DNA of 64,000 bases from WHSW01 sp963851045. GTDB taxonomy: Bacteria; Actinomycetota; Thermoleophilia; Solirubrobacterales; 70-9. Shown in pieces: positions 51,001 through 58,257 of this stretch (within the stretch, counting starts at the first letter, position 1; every line of letters starts with the position of its first letter). The stretch covers positions 310,001 to 374,000 of the forward strand of contig CAWKNC010000002.1 in assembly GCA_963851045.1 (NCBI GenBank). Reading direction: 5' to 3'. Below the pieces are notes generated by a model. The model was not told where the DNA came from, did no database searches, and was given only the letters and a program-made list of their open reading frames with translations. Position numbers and translations under genes: made by a program.

Positions 51001-51109
51001 CGGTGGGCACCACCAGCATCGGCCGGCCGCCGAGCTCGTCGCGAAAACGAGCGATCAGCTCGCGGGAACGGCCCGAGTTTGGGGGCCCCTGGATCAGTTC
51101 GATCGCCAT
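48041..51109 (-). CDS. addB: AddB-like PD-(D/E)XK nuclease with helicase-like N-terminus
   Basis: From ATG 51109 the protein is 1022 aa. The N-terminal P-loop reads GPPNSGRS (8-15), with Arg14 in place of the usual Lys, so the helicase half is probably inactive in ATP hydrolysis. A C-terminal RecB-like nuclease has LRGRIDRIDLAADG and VHDYKTGKVV. Four cysteines (VTCSYKW and CPRYCAYQTIC) match the AddB iron-sulfur staple. It precedes the AddA-like gene with an 8-bp overlap, as in addBA operons. It should make 3' single-stranded tails for RecA loading. Confidence 0.87.
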   Translation of the reverse strand: MAIELIQGPPNSGRSRELIARFRDELGGRPMLVVPTADDVAAFERDLCTDGATTVGATITTFEGLAREVASALALDLGPRLTPTQRQALVRAAIRRAALRRLSRSADRPGFTPAADRLIAELQAALVDPDEFERMVEELDDPAYERELGLIYRAYTELRDASGRTDHGSITAAAIRALRADASAWADRPVFVYGFDDLRRDQTELIAALAAHATVTIAVTYADTRALAARASLLTRLVEELGAQRSEPLPFDPSYTQSATLRHLDRNLFEPAALPIDPDDGILLLDSAGARGEAEAIGIEIARLLTSGYEPDEIAIVVRHPDSSGPVLASVLSNLGIPVALEASMPLAGTCVGTSLVALCRAAIDETAVGALLTHLRYDPSFPKTTADWLERSIRRGKATRVTAAVEGWERPPRHLERLREAADAPARLRALARSARDLAEGAHREEAPLAGERANEGSDTPFSALELRAGVAAAELLEELASLGSLSDAQVPELEDAIEAIEAATVARWRGPATGRVRIMSPYRARAARARVLFCAGLQEGEFPTSSPPDPLLSEERRARIGDPNLRRADQADEERYLFHACVSRPTERLVLSWQSCDEDGEARARSPFIDEVYDLIAPAGELPSRVLRVRGPERSVIDAVDASTPRVLARALARAGWNADRPAALAELGVDGAVAETTLGPFAPLPDPDALPGPLTAAPVLAEFDSRQVFSANSLEGWVTCSYKWFVDHELRPQRLDPASDPLWIGGVVHGALERLYADPPGSDSIPRPEDVGRWRDRFDELVDEIGAGFGGLTLPRRAALERAKTQVGAFLSAEAECESEFRPARELLELGFGELDHQPEDAPPTRAALELGDVKLRGRIDRIDLAADGRSAIVHDYKTGKVVGGADKFDQRGTLQIQLYMLVAQRVLGLEPVGGLYHPLGATAPKDRRARGLVLQDERLDALDLVKTDRKTADEVDERLTNAEALAIETATAMRAGRIRRDPHNGECPRYCAYQTICRLERALGDVGEETSVNGSADG

Positions 51110-51115
51110 CGCCTG

Positions 51116-51121
51116 AGCATA
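51116..51121 (-). promoter_or_regulatory. Putative -10 element of the addBA operon (leaderless type)
   Basis: On the minus strand TATGCT ends 6 nt before the addB ATG at 51109. Confidence 0.4.
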
Positions 51122-51239
51122 GGTCGGGCTCCGGCTCGTATTCCTGACCGAAGCGTGTAGTCGGGCACGCCGCCGTGGCCCTTTGTGAAGCCGCAATCTC
51201 GGCTTTTCCGCGCCTCGTTTTGCCGTCCTGCGGTCTACC

Positions 51240-51245
51240 TATCGT
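51240..51245 (+). promoter_or_regulatory. Putative -10 element of the gene at 51254 (leaderless type)
   Basis: TATCGT ends 8 nt before the ATG at 51254, with an overlapping TACCTA upstream. Confidence 0.35.
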
Positions 51246-51253
51246 CCTCCGCG

Positions 51254-51709
51254 ATGTCCCTCTGCTTCATTGATCCCGCCGACGCAATCCGCGCAATCGC
51301 CGACTCGATCGGCCGTGAGGCCCGCCGCCAGCTGCTCGGCGAGGCCGTGCGGGCGTGGGTCGACGAGATTCCCGATGATGAGCTCGAGGCGCACTACGCG
51401 AAGGCGATCTCCGAACTTGACGAGCACGACATCTCGATGCTCGCGGCCTGGCACGCGTCGATGGACGTCGGCACGCCGATCCCCAATCGCGACTACCTGA
51501 TGGGTGCCTTCCCAACTCTCGGCCAGCATCGGCGAGAGGCGCTCAAACTCGCCGCGGGCTTCCGCGGCGAGGAGGCGGTCGACCGCGGGGTCACCGAGGA
51601 GCGTGCGCTCGAGACCGTCCTCGAGTGGCTCTCCCAGCCCAGGCTCCTGGAGCTGGCGGTTGAGGCCGTCGAGCTCTACGTCTGGGACCGAGCCGGCAGC
51701 GACAACTGA
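51254..51709 (+). CDS. Conserved-looking hypothetical protein, helical
   Basis: From ATG 51254 the protein is 151 aa (MSLCFIDPADAIRAIADSIGREARRQLLGEAVRAW). It is predicted mostly alpha-helical and acidic, with no membrane segment and no motif that I recognise. Codon use matches neighbouring real genes, with strong G/C at third positions, which supports it as coding. Its stop codon lies in the left arm of a long inverted repeat (51706-51720). It is divergent from the addBA operon. The function is unknown. Confidence 0.7.
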   Translation: MSLCFIDPADAIRAIADSIGREARRQLLGEAVRAWVDEIPDDELEAHYAKAISELDEHDISMLAAWHASMDVGTPIPNRDYLMGAFPTLGQHRREALKLAAGFRGEEAVDRGVTEERALETVLEWLSQPRLLELAVEAVELYVWDRAGSDN

Positions 51710-51806
51710 CGGCCGGGGAGCCCCGCGGGCTGCGTCTTCGCCGGCTCGTGTGCGCAGCACACTTCGCCGACTGCATCCTTGCCCGCGAAACTCCCCGCCG
51801 CGTCAG
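51706..51806. repeat. Nested inverted repeat between convergent genes, possible structured element or terminator
   Basis: The outer arms CTGACGGCCGGGGAG (51706-51720) and CTCCCCGCCGCGTCAG (51791-51806) pair with a single bulge. Inside lies a perfect small hairpin, GTGTGC-GCA-GCACAC (51748-51762), flanked by two CTTCGCCG repeats. It could be a bidirectional terminator, a REP-like dispersed repeat or a structured RNA. Confidence 0.55.
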
Positions 51807-51855
51807 TTGCGCTGCCAGGTGCGATGACTGACGATCGCGCTGCCGGGGCTTGTGA

Positions 51856-52728
51856 CTAGTCCGCGGTCGGCTGCTTGGCTGCGCGCTCGTCGCGGCGTAG
51901 CTGCTCGTTCTCGAGAATCGACTCTCGGATGCGATCGTCGCGCAGGGACTGGCGGTCGAACAGCGGGTTGAGGATCCCCCGCAGCACCGAGTAGACGCGC
52001 CACCAGCGCGGACGGATGATCGTCTGGGCGCGGGCTTCGATCCCCTCGACGATTGCAGCCCCCGCGACCGGCGGCTTCAGCCGCTTGGTGACAAAGCTGG
52101 GGAACATTTCCTCGGCCTTCATGGCGCCCGGCTGGGCAAACGCCTCGCGCACCATCTCGGTGTCGATGAAACCGAAGTAGGCGACGCTCGCCGACGCGCC
52201 GTGAGCCGACAGCTCCGTGCGAAGCGCTCGGCCGATCTGCTCGACGCCAGCCTTGGCCGCCGCGTAGGGCGAGGCCATCATCCCGTTGACGAAGGCATAG
52301 ACCGAGGCGACGACAACGATGTGGCCGCGCCGCGCGATCACTTGGTCGAGGGCCGGGTGGACCGTTCGCCAGACGCCGAGGAGGTCGATCTCCAGCACGC
52401 GCTCCCACTCCTGGGGATCGGTGGTGACCATCGGCCCCTGTGTCGGGGCGACTCCGGCATTGGCGACGACGACATCGAGGCCGCCAAAGCGCTCGACCAC
52501 GGTCGCGACGGCCGCCTCCATCGCGCTGGCATCGGTGACATCGGCAACGATCGCCAGCGTTCGTTCACCTATCGCCCTGCACGCGTCGTCGACTGCCTGC
52601 TGATCCAGGTCGACGAGCGCGACCGAAGCGCCTCGGGCGTGAAGTAGACGCGCCGTCTCGAAGCCGATGCCGCGAGCGGCACCGGTGACCAGAGCGACCT
52701 TGCCGGGAAGGTGGAATTGGACGGCCAC
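51856..52728 (-). CDS. Short-chain dehydrogenase/reductase
   Basis: The 290-aa SDR has the cofactor motif TGAARGIG (15-22), VANAG (88-92), and the catalytic S142, Y155 and K159 (SPYAAAKAG). Asp40 after the second strand (VALVDLD) favours NAD(H) over NADP(H). The C-terminal extension of about 50 residues (RPRWWRVYSVLRGILNPLFDRQS...) is basic and hydrophobic, as in SDRs tied to lipid or membrane substrates. It begins with GTG, 37 bp from the divergent amidotransferase. The substrate is unknown. Confidence 0.9.
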   Translation of the reverse strand: MAVQFHLPGKVALVTGAARGIGFETARLLHARGASVALVDLDQQAVDDACRAIGERTLAIVADVTDASAMEAAVATVVERFGGLDVVVANAGVAPTQGPMVTTDPQEWERVLEIDLLGVWRTVHPALDQVIARRGHIVVVASVYAFVNGMMASPYAAAKAGVEQIGRALRTELSAHGASASVAYFGFIDTEMVREAFAQPGAMKAEEMFPSFVTKRLKPPVAGAAIVEGIEARAQTIIRPRWWRVYSVLRGILNPLFDRQSLRDDRIRESILENEQLRRDERAAKQPTAD

Positions 52729-52734
52729 AACCTG

Positions 52735-52740
52735 ATCCTA
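52735..52740 (-). promoter_or_regulatory. Putative -10 element of the SDR gene (leaderless type)
   Basis: On the minus strand TAGGAT ends 6 nt before the GTG at 52728. The divergent gene has GAGAAT (52754-52759) 6 nt before its own GTG. Confidence 0.4.
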
Positions 52741-52765
52741 TGCCTCTCGGTGCGAGAATTGCCGC

Positions 52766-53464
52766 GTGAGGACGCTCGCGATCTCCCACCAGCGCGACGC
52801 CGGCCCGGGCGTCTTCGCCGAGGCCGTCGTCGCCTCGGGCGGCGAGCTCGACGTCTGGCACGTTGCCGAGACCGACGAGCCGCCTGCCGATCCCTTCGGA
52901 TACGACGCCGTCCTCAGCTTCGGCGGGGCGATGCACGCTGACCAGGAATCAGACCACGCATGGATCGCGCCGGAGAAGGCACTGCTGGCCGACCTGCTGG
53001 AGGCGCGCATGCCCATCCTGGGCGTCTGTCTTGGCGCCCAGCTGCTCGCGGCGGCATCCGGTGGCAGCGTCGCGCGAGTCTCGGAGCCGGAGATCGGCTG
53101 GCACGGGGTCGAGCTCACGGATGAGGGCGCGGCGGATCCTCTGCTGGCGCCCCTCGCTCCGCGGTTCGAAGCGTTTCAGTGGCACAGCTATGAGTGTCTG
53201 CCCGGGCCCGATTGGACGGTGCTGGCGCGCAGTCCGGTCTGCGTGCAGTCGTTTCGCGTCGGCGAGCGCGCCTGGGGCATCCAGTTTCACGCCGAGGTCT
53301 CCGCCGCGGATCTCTTTCACTGGGCGGCCGACTACGCGGCCGATCCAGACGCGGTCCGCATCGGGATCGACCCGGACGAGCTGCGCGCCGCGAGTGAGCC
53401 GCGCATCGGCGCCTGGAACCAGCTCGGGCGCGATTTTTGCACGCGTTTCCTCGAGCTGGCGTGA
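52766..53464 (+). CDS. Class I glutamine amidotransferase-like protein
   Basis: The 232-aa protein is a GATase-1 domain with nucleophile Cys88 in PILGVCLGAQLLA, and His175 and Glu177 in WGIQFHAEV completing the triad. It resembles stand-alone GMP-synthase-like amidotransferases (type 1). No acceptor synthase domain is attached, so it may act as a free glutaminase or gamma-glutamyl hydrolase; the nearby gamma-glutamyl operon makes the second idea attractive but unproven. The GTG start is 37 bp from the divergent SDR, and its stop overlaps the next gene. Confidence 0.88.
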   Translation: MRTLAISHQRDAGPGVFAEAVVASGGELDVWHVAETDEPPADPFGYDAVLSFGGAMHADQESDHAWIAPEKALLADLLEARMPILGVCLGAQLLAAASGGSVARVSEPEIGWHGVELTDEGAADPLLAPLAPRFEAFQWHSYECLPGPDWTVLARSPVCVQSFRVGERAWGIQFHAEVSAADLFHWAADYAADPDAVRIGIDPDELRAASEPRIGAWNQLGRDFCTRFLELA

Positions 53465-54000
53465 CCACTTCGCAGGTGGCTGAGGCATCTCTCGCCCTGC
53501 TGCTGATCGGCGCGCCGGGAGCAGGCAAGAGCACGACCTTGACGCGTGTGCACGACGATCTCGAAGCGAAGGGGATCCAAAGCGCCGCGATCGACACCGA
53601 CGAGCTCGCTCGTAGCTATCCGCCAATTGGTCTTGATCGGCATCTCGAGCACGCGCGGGCGCTGGCGACGTCGTACCTCGATGTCGGCCACAGGCTGGTG
53701 CTGGTCGCCGCGACGGTCGAGAGCAATGAGGGGTTGGGCCATTGGCTCAACGCGTTGGACGTCGACCGCCACGTTGTCGTGCACCTCGTGGCGGGCGCAG
53801 AGGCCCTGGAGGCGCGAGTCAGTGAACGCGAGTCGCCAGATTGGGCGGGCCTAGCCGAGCTCCTGCAATCGGCCCGACGCCTCGCCCCACTGCGATTCGA
53901 CCGGACCGACGCCGAGTTGGACACGACCGCCAGCGCGCCTGCGGAGATCGCGGATGCGGTACTGGCCGAGGTCCAGCTGCGTCTGCATGATGCGCTTTGA
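53461..54000 (+). CDS. P-loop kinase (AAA/zeta-like ATP-binding protein)
   Basis: From GTG 53461, overlapping the previous stop by 4 bp, the protein is 179 aa. Walker A is GAPGAGKST (17-25), followed by the Asp-rich AIDTDELARSYPP that resembles the substrate-binding DxD of small-molecule kinases. Later blocks are VVVHLVAGAEALEARVSERE and the C-terminal LRFDRTDAE. The layout resembles adenylylsulfate-kinase or chloramphenicol-phosphotransferase-like proteins. The substrate is not inferable. It is probably co-transcribed with the amidotransferase. Confidence 0.8.
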   Translation: MTTSQVAEASLALLLIGAPGAGKSTTLTRVHDDLEAKGIQSAAIDTDELARSYPPIGLDRHLEHARALATSYLDVGHRLVLVAATVESNEGLGHWLNALDVDRHVVVHLVAGAEALEARVSERESPDWAGLAELLQSARRLAPLRFDRTDAELDTTASAPAEIADAVLAEVQLRLHDAL

Positions 54001-54006
54001 ACGGGT

Positions 54007-54050
54007 GAACGTCCGAAATACCACCGCCCAGGGGGTACTCCGGGACGTTC
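54007..54050. terminator. Hairpin between convergent kinase and SDR genes
   Basis: GAACGTCC (54007-54014) pairs perfectly with GGACGTTC (54043-54050), and an inner TACC/GGTA pair extends the stem. It lies in the 83-bp convergent gap and can serve both strands. No T-run is present. Confidence 0.5.
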
Positions 54051-54083
54051 GGCGAGAGGGCGCGGCGCGGAGGCCGGCTGGAG

Positions 54084-54839
54084 CTACTCGCCGGTTTCGG
54101 GCGTGAGGTAGGCGCCTGAGAGGCCGCCGTCGACCAGGAAGGTCGAGGCGGTGATGTAGGACGACTCGTCGCTTGCGAGAAAGAGCGCAGCGTTGGCAAT
54201 CTCCTCGGCCTCCGCGAAGCGGCCCATCGGTAGATGTACGAGGCGCCGGGCCGCCTTCGCCGGATCGCTCGCGAAGAGCTCCTGCAACAGCGGCGTGTTG
54301 ACCGGACCCGGGCAGAGAGCGTTGACCCGCACGCCGCGGCGCGCGAATTCGACGCCCATCTCGCGCGACATCGCCAGGACGGCACCCTTGGATGCGGTGT
54401 AGGAGATCTGGGATACGGCCGCCCCCATCACAGCCACGAACGACGCGGTGTTGATCACCGAGCCGCCGCCGCTGTTGAGCATGTGGCGAATGCCGTATTT
54501 GCAGCACAGGAATACCGAGCGGACGTTGACCTCCTGAACCTGCTGCCAAGCATCGAGCGGCTCCTCCACGATCGACGTGTCCTCGTACGGGTTGATGCCC
54601 GCGTTGTTGAAGAGAACGTCGATCTGCCCCATCTCGTCGACAACCCGGTCATAGAGCGCCTGGACCTGGGTCTCGTCGGTCACGTCCGCCTCGATCGTGA
54701 TCTCGCCTACGTCGCTCGGCTTGAGGTCGACGGCGACCACGCGCGCACCCTCAGCCGTGAACCGCCGCGCCGATTCAGCGCCGATGCCACTGGCTGTGCC
54801 GGTGATCACGCAGACCTTGCCCTCGAGCCGTCCTGGCAT
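54084..54839 (-). CDS. Short-chain dehydrogenase of the gamma-glutamyl amine operon
   Basis: The 251-aa classical SDR has TGTASGIG (13-20), FNNAG (77-81), S133 and YxxxK (Y147, K151), and AVDLKPSD, which fits NAD. It is the last gene of the operon and starts 2 bp after the aldehyde dehydrogenase stop. In this context it is a good candidate for oxidising the alcohol of a gamma-glutamylated amino alcohol (for example gamma-glutamylethanolamide) to the aldehyde for the neighbouring dehydrogenase. This is inference; the family alone allows many substrates. Confidence 0.92.
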   Translation of the reverse strand: MPGRLEGKVCVITGTASGIGAESARRFTAEGARVVAVDLKPSDVGEITIEADVTDETQVQALYDRVVDEMGQIDVLFNNAGINPYEDTSIVEEPLDAWQQVQEVNVRSVFLCCKYGIRHMLNSGGGSVINTASFVAVMGAAVSQISYTASKGAVLAMSREMGVEFARRGVRVNALCPGPVNTPLLQELFASDPAKAARRLVHLPMGRFAEAEEIANAALFLASDESSYITASTFLVDGGLSGAYLTPETGE

Positions 54840-54841
54840 GG

Positions 54842-56203
54842 CTAGCCCTCCTCCGTGCGGTAGTAGACGTTCTTGACGTCGGTGTAGTGATCGAGCGCGT
54901 CGGGGCCGAGCTCGCGGCCGACCCCCGACTGCTTGAAGCCACCGAATGGGGTCGTCACTCGGACCGAGCTGTTCGAGTTGATCGAGATCACACCGGTCTC
55001 CAGAGCCCGGGCCATGCGCAGTGCCTTGGCCCCGTCGCGGGTCCAGACCGAGCCGGAGAGGCCATAGATCGTGTCGTTTGCAATCGCTGCCGCCTCCGCC
55101 TCACCGCTGAACGGGATCACGCACGCGACCGGGCCGAAGATCTCCTCGGCCGCGGCGCGGTCTGCGTTCGACATGGGGGAGAGGACCGTCGGCGCGAACC
55201 AGAAGCCGGGGCCGTCAGGGGCCGAGCCGCGAAAAGCGACCGGCGCGTCAGTCTCGACGTAGGACCCGACCGTTTCGAGCTGATCGGCTGAGATCAGCGG
55301 CCCCATGTCCGTCGACTCGTCGAGGGGGTCGCCGACGACCATCGCCGTGACCGTCTTCTCCATGGCGGCGAGGAAGTCGTCGACCGCGCTGCGCTCGACG
55401 AGGATCCTTGAGCGCGCGCAGCAGTCCTGCCCGGCGTTGCCGAAGACAGCGCTCGGCGCGGCCGCGGCAGCGGCCTCGAGATCCGCGTCGGCGAAGATCA
55501 CGTTGGCCGACTTACCGCCGAGCTCGAGAGTCACCCGCTTGATCGTCTGCGCCGCACCCGCGGCGATCGTTCGGCCCACCTCGGTCGAGCCCGTGAACGC
55601 GACCTTCGCGACGTCGGGATGCTCCACGAGGCGGCTTCCGCAGACGGAGCCGGGCCCCGCAACCACGTTCAGCACGCCCTGGGGCAATCCCGCCTCAAGC
55701 GCGATCCGCTCCAGCTCGAGCGAGGTGAGCGGTGTCAGCTCGGCCGGCTTGAGGACAACGGTGTTACCGGCTGCGAGCGCCGGCGCGACCTTCCATGACG
55801 CGATCACCATCGGGAAGTTCCACGGGGTGATCAGCCCTACGACGCCAAGTGGCTCGCGGAACGTCATGTCGACGCCTCCGGCGACGGGGATCGTGTGGCC
55901 GAGCACGCGCTCGGGGGCGCCCGCGTAGTAGCGGAAGCACTCGACCACCATTGCGATCTCGCCGCGGGCGTCGCCGATCGGCTTGCCGGCATTGCGCGCC
56001 TCGAGCGTCGCCAGGTCGGCCGACTCCGCCTCGATCGCATCGGCGAGCCGGCGCATCAATGTCGCTCGGTCGGCGGGGGACACTGCCCGCCAGGCGGGGA
56101 AGGCGGCCTTCGCGGCAGCGACCGCTGCGTCGGTCTCCTCGGCCCCCGCTCGCGGGACCTTCGCCATCACCTGCGCGGTTGCGGGCTCGATCACCTCGAT
56201 CAC
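54842..56203 (-). CDS. Aldehyde dehydrogenase (PuuC-like role)
   Basis: The 453-aa NAD(P)+-dependent ALDH has TPWNFPMVIASWKVAPALAAGNTVVLKPAELTPLT (cofactor binding), general-base E227 in LELGGKSANVIF, and catalytic Cys261 in FGNAGQDCCARSR. EIFGPVACVIPF and SSVRVTTPFGGFKQSGVGRELG complete the family signature. In the operon it would oxidise a gamma-glutamyl aldehyde to the acid. It overlaps the upstream hydrolase by 4 bp, and is slightly short compared with the usual 470-500 aa because the N-terminus is compact. Confidence 0.94.
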   Translation of the reverse strand: MIEVIEPATAQVMAKVPRAGAEETDAAVAAAKAAFPAWRAVSPADRATLMRRLADAIEAESADLATLEARNAGKPIGDARGEIAMVVECFRYYAGAPERVLGHTIPVAGGVDMTFREPLGVVGLITPWNFPMVIASWKVAPALAAGNTVVLKPAELTPLTSLELERIALEAGLPQGVLNVVAGPGSVCGSRLVEHPDVAKVAFTGSTEVGRTIAAGAAQTIKRVTLELGGKSANVIFADADLEAAAAAAPSAVFGNAGQDCCARSRILVERSAVDDFLAAMEKTVTAMVVGDPLDESTDMGPLISADQLETVGSYVETDAPVAFRGSAPDGPGFWFAPTVLSPMSNADRAAAEEIFGPVACVIPFSGEAEAAAIANDTIYGLSGSVWTRDGAKALRMARALETGVISINSNSSVRVTTPFGGFKQSGVGRELGPDALDHYTDVKNVYYRTEEG

Positions 56204-56916
56204 GAGACGGCCGCCTTCATCGAAGCCGCAGTCAGCGCGGCAAGAACCGGGCTGCGGCGCTCCTCCTCGGTGTGCCAGAGGATCCCGAGCGCCCAGCGGC
56301 GATCAGGTACCTCTATCGCCTCGACCGTGTCGCCCGGGTCCGCCCAGGCGGATGCGATCAGACCCTTTCCGAGCCGGTCGACACCCTGGTGATGGTGCGA
56401 GCGCACCGCGACACGCTCGGCCCCGACGGCGCGCGCGGCGAGCGAGCCCGGGTCGAGCCTGACATCGTGGTCGGAGAACGTCCCCGGGGTGTGGAGGTGA
56501 AGCTCGGAGTCGGCGACGTGCTGGTCGAGCGTGCCGCCGCAGGCGACGTTGAGCAATTGCATTCCCCGGCAGATACCCAGCACCGGGAGGTCGCGCTCGA
56601 GCGCTCCGTGGGTCAGCGCGAGCTCGAAACGATCGCGCTCGGGCCATGAGCCCTTCGTTCGCGGATCGGGCTCGGCGCCATAGCTCGCAGGGTCGACGTC
56701 AGAGCCACCGGAAAGCACGAGCCCGTCGAGCATCTCCAGCAGCTGTTCCGGGGCTTCGGTCACCTCGTCGTCGGGCGGCAGGATGACCGGTAGGCCGCCC
56801 GCCTCGGATACACCGCGCGAGTAGGTGCGCTGGGAGACGTTGACCTCGATATCGCTCCAGACGGTCCAGTTCGCTCGCTCGACCATCGAGCAGATGCCAA
56901 TTACCGGCCGGCGCAA
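56200..56916 (-). CDS. Gamma-glutamyl-gamma-aminobutyrate hydrolase family protein (peptidase C26, PuuD-like)
   Basis: The 238-aa class I amidotransferase-fold hydrolase has nucleophile Cys116 in PVLGICRGMQLLNVACGGTLDQH, the SGGSDVDPASYG loop and the histidine-rich VRSHHHQGVDRLGKGL, with LGILWHTEEE near the end. PuuD removes the glutamyl group from gamma-Glu-GABA. Most PuuD-type proteins read WHPE at the last motif; here it is WHTE, still with His and Glu. It lies between the ligase (2 bp) and the aldehyde dehydrogenase (4-bp overlap). Its likely product is glutamate plus an amino acid. Confidence 0.92.
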   Translation of the reverse strand: MRRPVIGICSMVERANWTVWSDIEVNVSQRTYSRGVSEAGGLPVILPPDDEVTEAPEQLLEMLDGLVLSGGSDVDPASYGAEPDPRTKGSWPERDRFELALTHGALERDLPVLGICRGMQLLNVACGGTLDQHVADSELHLHTPGTFSDHDVRLDPGSLAARAVGAERVAVRSHHHQGVDRLGKGLIASAWADPGDTVEAIEVPDRRWALGILWHTEEERRSPVLAALTAASMKAAVS

Positions 56917-56918
56917 GC

Positions 56919-58247
56919 TCAGAGCCTCTCAAACCCGCGAAAGCGCTCCCAATCCGTGACGGTCTTCTCGAACGCGTCGAGCTCGACCTGCGCGCGGTTG
57001 AGGTAATGGTCGACCACCTCCTGGCCGAAAGCGTCGCGGGCGACTTCGCTCGAGGCGAACAGGTCGCGGGCGGCGTACATGTTCGACGGCACGTGCGGCT
57101 TGTCGGAGGCATAGGCGTTGCCCTCGACCGGCGCCTCGAGCTCCAGCTCCGAGTCGACTCCGTGCAGCCCGGAGGCGATCATCGCCGCGAGTGCGAGATA
57201 CGGGTTGACGTCGGCCCCGGGCAGGCGATTCTCGAGGCGAAGCGCCTCGTCGTGGCCCACGACACGCATCGAGCAGGTCCGGTTGTCGTTACCCCAGGCC
57301 ACCGCGGTTGGCGCAAACGAGCCTTCGGCAAAGCGCTTGTAGGAGTTGATGTGCGGCGCAAAGAACAGGCTCATCTCCTGCAGGCAGGCGAGCTGTCCGG
57401 CCAGGAAGCGGTCGAACATCTCGCGGTCGGCGGCGAACGCGTTGGCGCCGCCGTCGTCAGCGATGGAGAGGTGGATGTGACACGAGCTGCCCTCGCGCTC
57501 GTTGAACTTCGCCATGAAGGTGATCGCCATCTCCTCCTGGGCAGCGATCTCCTTGGCGCCGTTTTTGTAGACGGCGTGGTCGTCGGCGGTCTTCAGCGCC
57601 TCGCCATAGCGAAAGTTGACCTCGTGCTGGCCGAGATTGCACTCTCCCTTGGAGTTCTCGACCGTCATCCCCGCGGCGCCCATCTCGTTGCGGATGCGAC
57701 GGATCAGCGGCTCGACGCGGGCGGTGCCGAGCAGCGAGTAGTCGATGTTGTAGAGGTTGGCGGGCTCGAGATCGAGATAGGCCTTCTTCCACGCGTCCTC
57801 GTAGGAGTTCATGAAGACGATGAACTCGAGCTCGGTACCGGCGTTGGCAATCCACCCACGCTCGGCCAGGCGAGCCAGCTGGCGGCGCAGGATCTGCCGC
57901 GGCGACGCCACGACCTCGGTCCCGTCGCCCCACTGGATATCGGCGAGGACGAGAACCGTGCCCTCCTGCCACGGAACCGGGCGGAGCGTGTCGAGATCGG
58001 GAACCATCTCGAAGTCGCCGTAGCCGCGCTCCCACGACGCCATTGCGTAGCCACCGACGGTCTCCATGTCGACGTCGACGGCCAGCAGGTAGTTACAGCC
58101 CTCGGCACCGTGTTCGAGCACCTCGTCAAGGAAGTGCTGCGCGGTCAGGCGCTTGCCCTGGAGGCGCCCTTCCATGTCGGCGATCGCGAGCAACACGGTG
58201 TCGACCGTGCCATCCGCGACCGCCTGCTTCAGCTCCTCGAGCGTCAA
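56919..58247 (-). CDS. Glutamine-synthetase-family gamma-glutamyl amine ligase (PuuA/GlnA4-like)
   Basis: The start chosen is TTG 58247 (442 aa, LTLEELKQAVADGTVDTVLLAIADMEGRLQGKRL), 10 bp after the permease stop; no ATG or GTG fits. GS-family blocks are present: TELEFIVF (metal Glu), ENSKGECNLGQHEVNFRY, FMAKFNEREGSSCHIHLSI, NSYKRFAEGSFAP, NRTCSMRVVG and ENRLPGADVNPYLALAAMIASG. It lacks the adenylylation-site Tyr region and Asp50 pocket typical of GlnA-I for ammonium, and aligns better by eye with PuuA/GlnA3/GlnA4. It would join glutamate to an amine using ATP. Confidence 0.92.
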   Translation of the reverse strand: MTLEELKQAVADGTVDTVLLAIADMEGRLQGKRLTAQHFLDEVLEHGAEGCNYLLAVDVDMETVGGYAMASWERGYGDFEMVPDLDTLRPVPWQEGTVLVLADIQWGDGTEVVASPRQILRRQLARLAERGWIANAGTELEFIVFMNSYEDAWKKAYLDLEPANLYNIDYSLLGTARVEPLIRRIRNEMGAAGMTVENSKGECNLGQHEVNFRYGEALKTADDHAVYKNGAKEIAAQEEMAITFMAKFNEREGSSCHIHLSIADDGGANAFAADREMFDRFLAGQLACLQEMSLFFAPHINSYKRFAEGSFAPTAVAWGNDNRTCSMRVVGHDEALRLENRLPGADVNPYLALAAMIASGLHGVDSELELEAPVEGNAYASDKPHVPSNMYAARDLFASSEVARDAFGQEVVDHYLNRAQVELDAFEKTVTDWERFRGFERL

Positions 58248-58257
58248 GGGGCCGAGG

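Noticed and set aside
54084..58247. Putrescine (Puu) catabolic operon
   Set aside because: The ligase, aldehyde dehydrogenase and hydrolase match, but the FAD-dependent oxidase PuuB is missing and an SDR is present, so a gamma-glutamyl amino alcohol fits better. This is not excluded.
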